The notes: a model not told the origin generated them from the letters alone. A stretch of DNA of 64,000 bases from an uncultured Bradyrhizobium sp. (GCF_936943645.1 NZ_CAKZJO010000104.1:41076-105075), one strand, 5' to 3'. Numbered from the stretch's first letter, positions 7,151 through 17,675 are shown. Translations and numbers: made by a program.

Positions 7151-8857
7151 ATGGCTTCGACTTCTGCTGATACCTATAGCCCGTCGCGCGACGATTTCGC
7201 CGCGATGCTCGACGAGTCCTTCGCAGGCGGCAACCTGCAGGAGAGCTCCGTCGTCAAGGGCAAGGTGGTTGCAATTGAAAAGGACATGGCCGTCATCGAC
7301 GTCGGCCTGAAGACCGAGGGCCGCGTCGCCCTGCGCGAGTTTTCCGGCCCCGGCCGTGACAGTGAACTGAAGGTCGGCGACGAGGTCGAAGTGTTCCTCG
7401 ATCGCATCGAGAACGCCCTCGGCGAAGCCGTGCTGTCGCGCGACAAGGCGCGCCGCGAGGAGAGCTGGGGCAAGCTCGAGAAGGCCTTCCAGAACAACGA
7501 GAAGGTCAACGGCGTCATCTTCAACCAGGTCAAGGGCGGCTTCACCGTCGACCTCGACGGTGCCGTGGCCTTCCTGCCGCGCTCGCAGGTCGACATCCGT
7601 CCGATCCGCGACGTTGCGCCGCTGATGAACAACTCGCAGCCGTTCCAGATCCTCAAGATGGACCGCCGCCGCGGCAATATCGTGGTGTCGCGCCGCACGG
7701 TTCTCGAAGAGACCCGCGCCGAGCAGCGCCAGGAGCTGGTGCAGAACCTCGAAGAGGGTCAGGTCATCGACGGCGTGGTCAAGAACATCACCGATTACGG
7801 TGCGTTCGTTGATCTCGGCGGCATCGACGGTCTGCTGCATGTCACCGACATCGCGTGGCGCCGCGTCAACCACCCGACCGAGGTGCTCTCGATCGGCCAG
7901 ACCGTGAAGGTCAAGATCATCAAGATCAACCACGAGACGCACCGCATCTCGCTGGGCATGAAGCAGCTGCTGGACGATCCGTGGCAGGGCATCGAAGCCA
8001 AGTACCCGCTGGGTGCCCGCTTCACCGGCCGCGTCACCAACATCACCGACTACGGTGCGTTCGTCGAGCTCGAGCCGGGCATCGAAGGCCTGATCCACGT
8101 CTCCGAGATGTCGTGGACCAAGAAGAACATGCACCCCGGCAAGATCGTGTCGACCTCGCAGGAAGTCGATGTGCAGGTGCTGGAAGTCGATTCCGTCAAG
8201 CGCCGCATCTCGCTCGGCCTCAAGCAGACCATGCGCAACCCCTGGGAGGTCTTCGTCGAAGGTCACCCGACCGGTTCGGTGGTCGAGGGCGAAGTCAAGA
8301 ACAAGACCGAGTTCGGTCTGTTCCTGGGCCTCGAGGGCGACGTCGACGGCATGGTCCATCTCTCCGACCTCGACTGGAAGCTTCCGGGCGAGCAGGTGAT
8401 CGACAACTACAAGAAGGGCGACATGGTGAAGGCCGTGGTGCTCGATGTGGACGTCGAGAAGGAGCGCATCTCGCTCGGCATCAAGCAGCTCGAAGGCGAC
8501 CCCTTCGCCGAGCCGGGCGATGTCAAGAAGGGCGCGGTCGTGACCTGCGAAGTGCTCGAAGTGAAGGAGAGCGGTATCGAGGTGAAGATCACCGGGACCG
8601 ACTTCTCGACCTTCATCAAGCGCTCCGAGCTCGCCCGTGACCGCAACGACCAGCGCGCCGAACGCTTCGCCGTCGGTGAGAAGGTCGATGCCCGCGTGAT
8701 CCAGTTCGACAAGAAGGCCCGCAAGGTCCAGGTGTCGATCAAGGCGCTCGAAGTCGCCGAAGAAAAGGAAGCCATCGCGCAGTACGGCTCCTCCGATTCG
8801 GGTGCGACCCTCGGCGACATCCTGGGCACCGCGCTCAAGAACCGCGACAGCAAGTAA
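7151..8857 (+). CDS. rpsA: 30S ribosomal protein S1
   Basis: Binds mRNA at the 30S subunit and helps initiation on weak or structured messages. The 568-residue protein has six S1 repeats, roughly at 35-100, 118-185, 205-273, 290-360, 377-447 and 462-530. Repeats 3 and 4 carry the near-identical NITDYGAFV(D/E)L signature, and the next has NKTEFGLFLGL. The ATG at 7151 follows TGGAG with good spacing. A long structured leader precedes it and a strong terminator follows, so it can be made independently of cmk. Confidence 0.98.
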   Translation: MASTSADTYSPSRDDFAAMLDESFAGGNLQESSVVKGKVVAIEKDMAVIDVGLKTEGRVALREFSGPGRDSELKVGDEVEVFLDRIENALGEAVLSRDKARREESWGKLEKAFQNNEKVNGVIFNQVKGGFTVDLDGAVAFLPRSQVDIRPIRDVAPLMNNSQPFQILKMDRRRGNIVVSRRTVLEETRAEQRQELVQNLEEGQVIDGVVKNITDYGAFVDLGGIDGLLHVTDIAWRRVNHPTEVLSIGQTVKVKIIKINHETHRISLGMKQLLDDPWQGIEAKYPLGARFTGRVTNITDYGAFVELEPGIEGLIHVSEMSWTKKNMHPGKIVSTSQEVDVQVLEVDSVKRRISLGLKQTMRNPWEVFVEGHPTGSVVEGEVKNKTEFGLFLGLEGDVDGMVHLSDLDWKLPGEQVIDNYKKGDMVKAVVLDVDVEKERISLGIKQLEGDPFAEPGDVKKGAVVTCEVLEVKESGIEVKITGTDFSTFIKRSELARDRNDQRAERFAVGEKVDARVIQFDKKARKVQVSIKALEVAEEKEAIAQYGSSDSGATLGDILGTALKNRDSK

Positions 8858-8881
8858 GCGAAACGCTGTTTCGCTGCATCG

Positions 8882-8910
8882 AAGCCCCGGCGCGAGCCGG
8901 GGCTTTTTTG
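8882..8910 (+). terminator. Rho-independent terminator of rpsA
   Basis: AAGCCCCGGC-GCGA-GCCGGGGCTT followed by TTTTTG, 24 bases after the rpsA stop. Ten perfect pairs and a four-base loop. Confidence 0.93.
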
Positions 8911-9244
8911 TTGCCGTCTCTACAAGCTCCGCCGTCGCCCCGGACAAGCGCAGCTCCTGACAATGCGCCGCATTGTCGGGAGCGGAGCGAAGATCCGGGG
9001 TCCATACCCACAGGACGTGGTTTGGCGAAGATTCTGAGTGGGCGTCTTGCGTCACATTGCGCCCTGGGGTTATGGGTCCCCGCGTTCGCGGGGACGACGA
9101 GTGAGTTTGGGGTCTCGCGCCCGGCTCTCACGCGCGCCCAAGCCTTGTTTTCTTCAAATTGCGCCGCAATTGATGTATCCAGATAAGCCGTTGGTCACGC
9201 CGTGACGGCACAACGCGTCCTGCCTTACATTTGGAGATATTCCG
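8911..9244. repeat. Intergenic region with a GTCCCCGCG palindrome (copy 1)
   Basis: At 9071-9100 the core GTCCCCGCG-TT-CGCGGGGAC is preceded by TATG; the same core occurs twice more at 45100-45217. Upstream, 8937-9010 holds other low-complexity inverted pieces, for example GACAATGCGCCGCATTGTC. The sppA promoter should lie at 9150-9240. No credible gene is present. Confidence 0.7.
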
Positions 9245-10225
9245 ATGTCGCTCGATTCGGACATCATCGTCGATCGCCGCCGGATCCGTCGCAAGCTGAC
9301 GTTCTGGCGCGTCATGGCTGCGCTGATCTTGATCGCGGCGATTGCAGGCTTTGCGCTGATCGCGACGCCCGGCGCGCGCGGCACTTTCGCATCCGCCGGC
9401 TCGATCGCGCGGGTTCATATCGAGGGGTTGATCCGCAGCGATTCCGATCGCACGCAGGCGCTGGAGCGGCTGGAGAACTCGCAGGCCGCCGCAGTCATCG
9501 TCCACATCAACTCGCCGGGCGGCACCACCGCCGGCTCCGAGCAGCTCTACGACTCGCTCGTCCGGCTGAAAGCGAAGAAGCCGCTCGTCGTGGTGGTCGA
9601 GGGTCTGGCTGCCTCCGGCGGCTACATCACCGCGATTGCCAGCGACCACATCATCGCCCAGCAGAGCTCGCTGGTCGGCTCGATCGGCGTGCTGTTCCAA
9701 TACCCCAACGTCTCCGAGCTGCTGAAGACCGTCGGCGTCAAGGTCGAGGAGGTGAAGTCGTCGCCGCTGAAGGCCGCGCCCAACGGTTTTGAGCCCACCA
9801 GTCCCGAAGCAAGGGCCGCCCTCGATGCGCTGGTGAAGGACTCCTTCGCCTGGTTCAAAGGCCTGGTGAAGGATCGGCGTGGCATGGATGACACGCAGCT
9901 CGAAAAAGTTGCCGACGGCCGTGTCTTCACCGGACGCCAGGCGATCGATCTCAAGCTGATCGATCAGCTCGGCGACGAGAAGACGGCAGTGACCTGGCTG
10001 GTCGAGCAGAAGGGCGTCAAGAAGGGTCTTTCCGTGCGCGACTACAAGCTCCAGCCGCGGTTTGGCGATCTGCCGTTCCTCAAGACGGCCGCTGCCGTCA
10101 CGCTGGAAGCGCTTGGTTTAGGCTCGATTGCGCGTCAAATCGGGCAAACCGGCGTCGCGCAGGCCGTCGATCGGCTCGGAATGGATGGAATGCTGGCGCT
10201 GTGGCAGCCGGCTGCCTCAAACTGA
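9245..10225 (+). CDS. sppA: Signal peptide peptidase SppA (S49 family)
   Basis: Membrane-anchored Ser-Lys protease that degrades cleaved signal peptides. The 326-residue short form has one N-terminal membrane anchor (about 20-42). The nucleophile is S124 in LAASGGYITA and the general base is K176 in SSPLKAAP. Their 52-residue spacing equals that of the characterised Bacillus SppA pair. HINSPGGT (residues 87-94) and SLVGSIGV are further S49 marks. It is followed by ihfB on the same strand. Confidence 0.94.
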   Translation: MSLDSDIIVDRRRIRRKLTFWRVMAALILIAAIAGFALIATPGARGTFASAGSIARVHIEGLIRSDSDRTQALERLENSQAAAVIVHINSPGGTTAGSEQLYDSLVRLKAKKPLVVVVEGLAASGGYITAIASDHIIAQQSSLVGSIGVLFQYPNVSELLKTVGVKVEEVKSSPLKAAPNGFEPTSPEARAALDALVKDSFAWFKGLVKDRRGMDDTQLEKVADGRVFTGRQAIDLKLIDQLGDEKTAVTWLVEQKGVKKGLSVRDYKLQPRFGDLPFLKTAAAVTLEALGLGSIARQIGQTGVAQAVDRLGMDGMLALWQPAASN

Positions 10226-10297
10226 CCGGAAACGGGCGAGTTCCAGAGGTTTTTCCCGTCTGGCGCGTGCCGGCGCAGCCCGCTTTTTCGGCATTTG

Positions 10298-10359
10298 TCA
10301 CGTATTTTCACGACGCTCAACCTTGATTTAGCGTCTTGACAGATCACGGTATTTTCACG
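10298..10359 (+). promoter_or_regulatory. Direct repeat in the ihfB promoter region
   Basis: TCACGTATTTTCACG (10298-10312) and TCACGGTATTTTCACG (10344-10359) differ by one base and are 46 bases apart. A TTGACA hexamer (10336-10341) lies just left of the second copy, and the ihfB start is at 10398. This could be a regulator site, possibly for IHF itself; that role is inferred. Confidence 0.45.
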
Positions 10360-10397
10360 GAAATGGTCATCCGCACGCTCCCGGGTCCTATCTCTCG

Positions 10398-10703
10398 ATG
10401 ATCAAATCCGAACTTGTTCAGCGTATCGCCGAGCACAACCCGCATCTGTACCAGCGGGATGTCGAGAACATTGTGAATGCGATTCTCGAAGAGATCGTAG
10501 CGGCTCTCGCGCGCGGTGATCGCGTCGAGTTGCGCGGCTTCGGTGCCTTCTCGGTCAAGCATCGCCCTGCACGCGCCGGGCGTAATCCGCGCACCGGCGC
10601 CCATGTGCCTGTCGATCAGAAGAGCGTTCCGTTCTTCAAGACCGGCAAGGAAATGCGCGAACGGCTGAACCGCGACCATCCGGATCCCGGTGCGCCCGAC
10701 TAA
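10398..10703 (+). CDS. ihfB: Integration host factor subunit beta
   Basis: Forms the IHF heterodimer with IhfA and bends DNA sharply. The 101-residue HU-fold protein shows MIKSELVQRIAEHNPHLYQR, the RGFGAFSVKHRPARAGRNPR beta-arm with its proline, and TGAHVPVDQKSVPFFKTGKEMRE. Presence of HLYQRDVENIVN and absence of HU-type features favour IhfB. It ends with a short polar tail. Start ATG 10398. Confidence 0.95.
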   Translation: MIKSELVQRIAEHNPHLYQRDVENIVNAILEEIVAALARGDRVELRGFGAFSVKHRPARAGRNPRTGAHVPVDQKSVPFFKTGKEMRERLNRDHPDPGAPD

Positions 10704-10731
10704 GGCTGTCGTCCTTGGGGGGTAACCGAAA

Positions 10732-10750
10732 CGGCCGCATGATGCGGCCG
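10732..10750 (+). terminator. Hairpin after ihfB (weak terminator candidate)
   Basis: CGGCCGC-ATGAT-GCGGCCG, 7 perfect pairs, 28 bases after ihfB. There is no T tract, so it may act as an mRNA end or processing structure rather than a terminator. Confidence 0.4.
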
Positions 10751-10778
10751 CCAGCTTGATTCAAGACGAGCGATCGCG

Positions 10779-11171
10779 ATGCGAAAGTTCCTGACCGCGC
10801 TGATCGTGATTCCGCTGGGCCTGATCCTGGTGGCGTTTGCCGTCGCCAACCGGCATTTTGTCACGGTCTCGTTCGATCCCTTCATTTCGAACGACCCGTC
10901 ATTGGAGATCACGCTACCTCTGTTTCTGCTGCTGATCCTCGTGGCTGTGCTGGGTGTCGTGGCCGGTGGCTGTGCCGTCTGGTTCGGCCAGCGGCATTGG
11001 CGGCGCGCCGCGCGCCGGCATGAGGCCGAAGCACGGGCTGCAAGGGGCGAACTGGCCGATTTGCGGGCCCAGGCGGCCGCGGCAAGGCCCGAGCCCCAGC
11101 GCCTTCCCGTTCCCTCCGGGGTCGGGCTTTACGGGCCTGTCGGGCGAGACAAGCAGCGCGCGACGTTGTAG
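10779..11171 (+). CDS. LapA-domain (DUF1049) inner membrane protein
   Basis: A 130-residue protein with two membrane segments, about 5-24 (LTALIVIPLGLILVAFAVAN) and 45-68 (LPLFLLLILVAVLGVVAGGC), then a coiled-coil-like arginine and alanine-rich tail (ARRHEAEARAARGELADLRA). This matches the LapA/YciS family, whose E. coli member works with LapB in controlling LPS synthesis. No lapB is adjacent here. It often follows ihfB in proteobacteria, as here. Function beyond family membership is not certain. Confidence 0.8.
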   Translation: MRKFLTALIVIPLGLILVAFAVANRHFVTVSFDPFISNDPSLEITLPLFLLLILVAVLGVVAGGCAVWFGQRHWRRAARRHEAEARAARGELADLRAQAAAARPEPQRLPVPSGVGLYGPVGRDKQRATL

Positions 11172-11236
11172 AAGCGGCCCCGACCGAAAACCCTGTTTTC
11201 CGGCCGCGGCTTGCGGCCTCCATTTGCTTTGAGACC

Positions 11237-11907
11237 ATGTCCCTGCTCATCAAAATCTGCGGCCTGTCCACGCGAGAGACGCTTGAAGTAGCGCTCGACG
11301 CCGGCGCCGACATGGTGGGGTTCGTGTTCTTTCCGCCCTCGCCGCGCCACCTGTCCCTGGAGCTCGGGCGTGAGCTCGGCCGCCAGGTGAAAGGCCGCGC
11401 GCTCAAGGTGGCGCTCAGCGTCGACGCCGACGATGCGACGCTCGACAACATCATGGATGCGCTCTCGCCTGATATCTTCCAGCTTCACGGCAAGGAAAGC
11501 GTCGCACGGCTGCGCGACATCAAGCAGCGGTTCGGCCGCCCGGTGATGAAGGCGGTCCCGGTCGCGACATCAGCCGATCTCGCCGTGCTGCCGGGCTATG
11601 CCGCGGTCGCCGATCGCATCCTGTTCGATGCGCGCGCGCCGAAGGATGCGACGCGGCCCGGCGGCTTGGGGGAGCCGTTTGACTGGCACCTGCTCGAAAA
11701 TCTTGATCTGAAGCTGCCCTACATGGTCTCGGGCGGGCTGCACGCCGATAACCTGGCCGAAGCGCTTCGCGTCACCCGCGCCGGCGGCGTCGACGTGTCC
11801 TCCGGCGTCGAGAGCGCCCCCGGCGTCAAGGATCCTGAAATGATCAAGGCCTTCATCCGCGCCGCGCGCGCTACCCAAGAGTTGAGCGTCAGAGAGTTGA
11901 GCGTCCG

Positions 11908-11911
<4 letters not shown>
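11237..11911 (+). CDS. trpF: Phosphoribosylanthranilate isomerase
   Basis: Amadori isomerase of tryptophan synthesis. The 224-residue TIM barrel opens with SLLIKICGLSTRETLEVALD, the catalytic cysteine being in KICGL. It has the GADMVGFVFFPPSPRHLS loop, FQLHGKES, and the phosphate-binding MVSGGLHADNLAEAL and GVDVSSGVESAPGVKD near the end. The last residues are ELSVRELSVR, from a 15-base tandem duplication. The stop overlaps the trpB start as ATGA, so the two are coupled. Confidence 0.96.
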
Positions 11912-13118
<1,207 letters not shown>

Positions 13119-13122
<4 letters not shown>

Positions 13123-13955
13123 CCACGCGTATCGACACCCGTTTCGCCGAACTGAAGAAGCAGGGCCGCGCGGCCTTCGTGACCTATGTGATGGCCGGCG
13201 ATCCCGATCTCACGACGTCGCTCGATATCGTCAAGGCGCTGCCCAAGGCAGGCGCCGACGTCATCGAGCTCGGCATTCCCTTCACCGATCCGATGGCGGA
13301 TGGTCCCTCGATTCAGGCTGCAGGTCTGCGCGCGCTCAAGGCCGGCATGACCTTGAGGAAGACGCTGGAGCTGGTGCGCGACTTCCGCAAGGCCGACAGC
13401 GTCACGCCGCTGGTGCTGATGGGGTATTACAATCCGATCTACATCTACGGCGTCGACAAGTTCCTGGCTGATGCCAAGACGTCGGGCGTTGACGGCCTGA
13501 TCATCGTCGATTTGCCGCCGGAGGAAGACGAGGAGCTCTGCCTGCCCGCGCTGAAGGCCGGCCTGAACTTCATTCGCCTGGCGACCCCGACCACCGACGA
13601 CAAGCGCCTGCCTGCGGTGCTCGCGAACACGTCGGGCTTCGTCTACTACGTCTCGATCGCCGGCATCACCGGTGCCGCGGCCGCGGACGCCAATGCCGTC
13701 GGCGATGCCGTCGCCCGCATCAAGCGGCACACGAGCTTGCCGATCTGCGTTGGCTTTGGCATCCGCACGCCGGAGGCGGCGCGCGCCATTGCCGAGAAGG
13801 CCGATGGTTCGGTGGTCGGCACCGCGCTGGTCGATGCGCTCAAGAACAGCCTCGATGCCGAGGGGCGGGCGACCGCCAAGACCGTTAACGCCGTCGCCGA
13901 GTTGACGGCGGCCCTGGCCCGGGGCGTCAAGGGCGCGAAGCAAGCGGCCGGATAG
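13119..13955 (+). CDS. trpA: Tryptophan synthase alpha chain
   Basis: Cleaves indole-3-glycerol phosphate to indole. The 278-residue TIM barrel has the catalytic pair E50 (DVIELGIPFTDP) and D61 (MADGPSIQ). It starts with GTG at 13119, which overlaps the trpB stop by four bases (GTGA). The start is supported by this coupling and by TTRIDTRFAELK, the usual N-terminus. Confidence 0.97.
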
Positions 13956-14066
13956 GCCATAATTCCGCTTTTGGAGCGGGCGACACGGCGGCTTGCCGGG
14001 CAGGAGCCCGGCCGCCATATATCCTTTCTGGCGACCCCTAGACGGGCTCGCACATCGGAGCAAACC

Positions 14067-15008
14067 ATGAACTGGCTTACCAATGTGGTCCGGCCGAAGA
14101 TCCGCAACATGCTGCGGCGGGAGACGCCGGAGAATTTGTGGATCAAGTGCCCGGATTCCGGACAGCTCGTGTTCTACAAGGACGTCGAGGCCAACCAGTT
14201 CGTCATTCCCGGCTCGAACTACCACATGCGCATGGGCGCGGTGGCGCGCTTGAAGTCGATCTTCGACAACGAGACCTGGTTCGACGTCGCGCTGCCCGAC
14301 GTCACGCCCGACCCGCTCAAGTTTCGCGACGAGAAGAAATACGTCGATCGCATCAAGGACGCCCGCGCGCGTACCAATTTGAATGACGCGATCAAGGTCG
14401 GCTACGGCAAGCTCGAAGGCGCCGGCGTCGTCGTCGCCGTGCAGGACTTCGACTTCATGGGCGGCTCGCTCGGCATGGCCGCAGGCGAGGCCATCGTGCG
14501 CGGGCTCGAGCTTGCGGTCGAGAAGAAGTCGCCGTTCATCGTGTTCGCGGCCTCCGGCGGCGCGCGCATGCAGGAAGGCATCCTGTCGCTGATGCAGATG
14601 CCGCGCACGACGGTTGCCGTGCAGATGCTGCGCGAGGCGAAGCAACCCTATATCGTCGTGCTGACCAACCCGACCACGGGCGGCGTCACCGCGTCCTATG
14701 CGATGCTCGGCGACGTGCAGATCGCCGAGCCCGGTGCGCTGATCGGTTTTGCCGGCGCGCGTGTGATCGAGCAGACCATCCGTGAAAAGCTCCCCGAGGG
14801 CTTCCAGCGCGCCGAGTACCTCAAGGATCACGGCATGGTCGACATGGTCGTGCATCGCCACGAACTGCGTCCGACCCTGGCGCGGCTCTGCCGCCTGCTG
14901 ACCAAGGCACCGGCGCAGGAAGGCGTATCGAAGTCCGTGCAGCCGGTCGCGAGCCCGGCGCAGATCGTCTCGGCCGCCGAGACGGCGCCGGCTGCGCCCC
15001 ACGCGTGA
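14067..15008 (+). CDS. accD: Acetyl-CoA carboxylase carboxyltransferase subunit beta
   Basis: With AccA it moves carboxyl from biotin to acetyl-CoA, giving malonyl-CoA. The 313-residue protein has the crotonase-type core (GGSLGMAAGEAIVRGLELA, ASGGARMQEGILSLMQM, PTTGGVTASYA). The N-terminal zinc ribbon is degenerate: only C28 remains, and the other three ligand positions read S31, I47 or P48, and S50. ATG 14067 follows CGGAG. It lies in trpFBA-accD-folC, a common rhizobial order, and its stop overlaps folC. Confidence 0.95.
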   Translation: MNWLTNVVRPKIRNMLRRETPENLWIKCPDSGQLVFYKDVEANQFVIPGSNYHMRMGAVARLKSIFDNETWFDVALPDVTPDPLKFRDEKKYVDRIKDARARTNLNDAIKVGYGKLEGAGVVVAVQDFDFMGGSLGMAAGEAIVRGLELAVEKKSPFIVFAASGGARMQEGILSLMQMPRTTVAVQMLREAKQPYIVVLTNPTTGGVTASYAMLGDVQIAEPGALIGFAGARVIEQTIREKLPEGFQRAEYLKDHGMVDMVVHRHELRPTLARLCRLLTKAPAQEGVSKSVQPVASPAQIVSAAETAPAAPHA

Positions 15009-16348
15009 ACGCGTCCCCTGACAGCACCAAGACGCCGCTCGGCGAATTGATCGGGCGGCTGTCGGCCCTGCATCAGAAGCGCATCGATCTGGGGCTGGAG
15101 CGGATGCACCGCCTGCTCGAGCGGCTCGGCCATCCCGAACGCAAGCTGCCGCCGGTGATCCATGTCGCCGGTACTAACGGCAAGGGCTCGACGGTCGCCT
15201 ATCTGCGCGCGACGCTGGAGGCGGCGGGTTTGCGCGCTCACGCCTACACCTCGCCCTATCTCGTCCGCATCAACGAATGTTTTCGCCTTGGCCGCGTCGG
15301 CGGCGGCGTGCTCGTGGGTGACGACCAGTTGCGCGCCGCGCTGGAAGAGGTCGAGCGCGTCAATGCCGGCGAGCCGGCAACGGTGTTCGAGCTGAAGACC
15401 GCCGCGGCGTTTCTTTTGTTCGCGCAAAACCCGGCCGATGTGGTGCTGCTCGAAGTCGGCCTCGGCGGCCGGCTCGACTCGACCAATGTCGTCGATGCGC
15501 CTGCGGCCTGCGTGATCACCCCCGTCAGCATGGACCACATGGATTTCCTCGGGGACACGCTGGCGTCGATCGCGGGCGAGAAGGCCGCGATCATCAAGCG
15601 CGGGGTGCCCGTGATCTGCGCCGAGCAATGGCCGGAGGCGATGGCCGTGATCGAGGCGCAGGCCAAGCGCATGCGCGCGCCGCTGTTTGCGGCGAACGAG
15701 AGCTGGCACGTCAATGTCGAGCGGGGGCGCCTGGTCTATTCCGACGACCGCGGCCTGATGGACCTTCCGGCGCCGCGTCTGTTCGGCCGCCACCAGTTCG
15801 CCAATGCCGGCCTTGCCATCGCAACGCTGCGCGCGATCCCGCATTTCAAGGTGAGCCAGGCCGCGTTCGAGGCCGGCATCGTCGGTGCCGAATGGCTGGC
15901 GCGGATGCAGCGCATCACCTCGGGTGAGTTGCTCGCGTGGGGCCCGCAGGGCTCCGAGATCTGGCTCGACGGCGGGCACAATGCCGAGGGCGGCCGCGTC
16001 GCGGCCGCTGCGCTCGGCGATCTCGAAGAGCGGGTGTCGCGGCCGCTCGTGGTCGTCGCCGGCATGATGGCCAACAAGGACGCGCAAGCCTTCCTCCTCA
16101 ATTTCGCCGGCCTGACCCGTCACATCATCGCGGTACCGATCCCCGACACCGAGAACGTGATGCCGGCCGATCGCCTCGCAGACGCCGCGCGGAGCGTCGG
16201 CATGCACGTCGAGATCGCACCCGGCATCGAGGCCGCGCTGCGCGCGCTGGCGAAGCTCGCCTACGAGACGCCCCCGCGCATTTTGATCACTGGCTCGCTT
16301 TATCTTGCCGGGCATGTGCTCGGCCTCAACGGCACGCCTCCTGCATAG
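15005..16348 (+). CDS. folC: Bifunctional folylpolyglutamate/dihydrofolate synthase
   Basis: Adds glutamate to dihydropteroate and to folates with ATP. The 447-residue Mur-ligase-like protein has the P-loop GTNGKGST (56-63), the SPYLVRINE loop, EVGLGGRLDSTN and the C-terminal WLDGGHNAEGG. Start GTG 15005 overlaps the accD stop in GTGA. It closes the trp-acc-fol cluster before an intergenic repeat. Confidence 0.96.
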   Translation: MNASPDSTKTPLGELIGRLSALHQKRIDLGLERMHRLLERLGHPERKLPPVIHVAGTNGKGSTVAYLRATLEAAGLRAHAYTSPYLVRINECFRLGRVGGGVLVGDDQLRAALEEVERVNAGEPATVFELKTAAAFLLFAQNPADVVLLEVGLGGRLDSTNVVDAPAACVITPVSMDHMDFLGDTLASIAGEKAAIIKRGVPVICAEQWPEAMAVIEAQAKRMRAPLFAANESWHVNVERGRLVYSDDRGLMDLPAPRLFGRHQFANAGLAIATLRAIPHFKVSQAAFEAGIVGAEWLARMQRITSGELLAWGPQGSEIWLDGGHNAEGGRVAAAALGDLEERVSRPLVVVAGMMANKDAQAFLLNFAGLTRHIIAVPIPDTENVMPADRLADAARSVGMHVEIAPGIEAALRALAKLAYETPPRILITGSLYLAGHVLGLNGTPPA

Positions 16349-16352
16349 TTTT

Positions 16353-16474
16353 CGTCCCGGACGCGGTGCAGCGTGCAAGGCTGCCCCGCAGCCGGGACCC
16401 TGAGGCCACATAGATGGGCCCCGGCTCTGCAGCGCACCACTACGTGCTGCGCGGCGTCCGGGGCACGAGAGCGA
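16353..16474. repeat. Dispersed CCCGGACGC-type inverted repeat (copy 1)
   Basis: Begins TCGTCCCGGACGCGGTGCAG and ends GCGGCGTCCGGGGCACGAG, with GGGCCCCGGCTCTGCAG inside. Similar elements with the same CGTCCGGG ends and CCCGGCTCTGC core occur at 24419-24560 and 38756-38887. Confidence 0.7.
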
Positions 16475-16482
16475 GAATCCCA

Positions 16483-17223
16483 ATGCGTTTTGCCGCCATC
16501 GCCGACGTCCACGGAAACTACCTCGCGCTGGAGGCGGTGCTCGCCGACATCCGTGCTACTGATATCACCGACATCGTCAATCTCGGCGACATGCTGAGCG
16601 GCCCGCTCGACGCACGCCGCACCATCGAGATGCTGATGCCGCTCGATGCCGTGCACGTGCTCGGCAACCACGATCGCTATCTGCTCGACCGTCCGCCGGA
16701 GAAGATGGGGTCGTGGGATCGTCCCGCCCATGCAGCGCTCAACGCCACGCAGCTCGACTGGTTGCGCGCGCAGCCGATGACGCGCGTGTTTCGCGACCAG
16801 GTGTTCCTCTGTCACGCCACGCCAGAGAATGACGAAATCTACTGGCTCGACACCGTGCACGCCGACGGCACGGTCGCGCTGTCGCCGCTCGAACGCATCG
16901 AGCGGTTTGCGCAAGGCGTCACGCAGTCGCTGATCCTCTGCGCCCACACCCATCTCGCCCGCGCCGTCCGCTTGCGCGACGGCCGATTGATCGTCAATCC
17001 CGGCAGCGTCGGCAGCCCCGGCTATCGTGACAAGCACCCGTTCCCGCATGTCGTCGAGGCCGGCACGCCGCACGCGCGTTATGCGATCCTCGAACTGGTG
17101 AATGGAAGTTGGCAGGTGACGTTCCGCCATATCACCTATGATCACGAAACGATGGCCGCGCTCGCACGCCGCAACAACCAGCCGGAGCTGGGACACGCGC
17201 TGGCGACCGGCTGGATCAAGTAG
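16483..17223 (+). CDS. Calcineurin-like metallophosphoesterase (YfcE/MJ0936 type)
   Basis: A 246-residue dinuclear-metal phosphoesterase. Metal ligands are visible in order: D8 and H10 (IADVHGN), NLGDMLSG, LGNHDR, CHATP and CAHTHLARA, ending with the NPGSVGSPGYRDK signature. Such enzymes hydrolyse phosphodiesters or nucleotides in vitro; the cell's substrate is not evident. ATG 16483 is chosen because the upstream in-frame extension falls inside the dispersed repeat. Likely its own unit. Confidence 0.88.
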   Translation: MRFAAIADVHGNYLALEAVLADIRATDITDIVNLGDMLSGPLDARRTIEMLMPLDAVHVLGNHDRYLLDRPPEKMGSWDRPAHAALNATQLDWLRAQPMTRVFRDQVFLCHATPENDEIYWLDTVHADGTVALSPLERIERFAQGVTQSLILCAHTHLARAVRLRDGRLIVNPGSVGSPGYRDKHPFPHVVEAGTPHARYAILELVNGSWQVTFRHITYDHETMAALARRNNQPELGHALATGWIK

Positions 17224-17258
17224 GGTAAAACAAAACGGCCGGCGATGAGCCGGCCGTT
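17223..17258 (-). terminator. Rho-independent terminator of trxA
   Basis: On the minus strand AACGGCCGGC-TCATC-GCCGGCCGTT is followed by TTGTTTTACCC, about 30 bases after the trxA stop. On the plus strand the same hairpin sits just after the phosphoesterase stop but lacks a T tract, so it mainly serves trxA. Confidence 0.88.
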
Positions 17259-17287
17259 GCAGAATTTGCTCGTCACTGCGCCGCGGA

Positions 17288-17608
17288 TCAGACCGCCGAT
17301 GTAATCCACTGCTGCAGCTTCGCCTTGGGCGCTGCGCCGACCTGGCGGGAGGCCATCTCGCCGCCCTTGAAAATCATCAGGGTCGGGATCGACATCACGC
17401 CGTATTTCGACGCGGTCTTCGGGCTCTCGTCGACGTTCAGCTTCACGATCTTGACCTTGTCGCCCATCGCGCCGGCGATCTCGTCGAGGGCGGGTGCGAT
17501 CATGCGGCAGGGGCCGCACCATTCGGCCCAGAAATCGACGACGACAGGGCCGTTCGCCTTGAGCACTTCGGCTTCGAAATCGGTGTCAGAAACCTTGCCA
17601 ACGGCCAT
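17288..17608 (-). CDS. trxA: Thioredoxin 1
   Basis: Cytoplasmic dithiol reductant. The 106-residue protein has the WCGPC site (C31 and C34), VVVDFWAEWCGPCRM, the cis-proline loop YGVMSIPTLMIFKGGE and KTASKYG. Start ATG 17608 follows GAGGTA. It sits after addA, as in many alphaproteobacteria, and has its own terminator. Confidence 0.97.
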   Translation of the reverse strand: MAVGKVSDTDFEAEVLKANGPVVVDFWAEWCGPCRMIAPALDEIAGAMGDKVKIVKLNVDESPKTASKYGVMSIPTLMIFKGGEMASRQVGAAPKAKLQQWITSAV

Positions 17609-17675
17609 TTGAGTACCTCACTCGGTTAAACGAAACGGCGCGATACGGAATCGCGCCCGGGATCATCGTGCCAAC

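Noticed and set aside
6797..9055. A 752-residue open frame on the minus strand opposite rpsA
   Set aside because: Shadow of the rpsA codon pattern; no ribosome site or recognisable domain.
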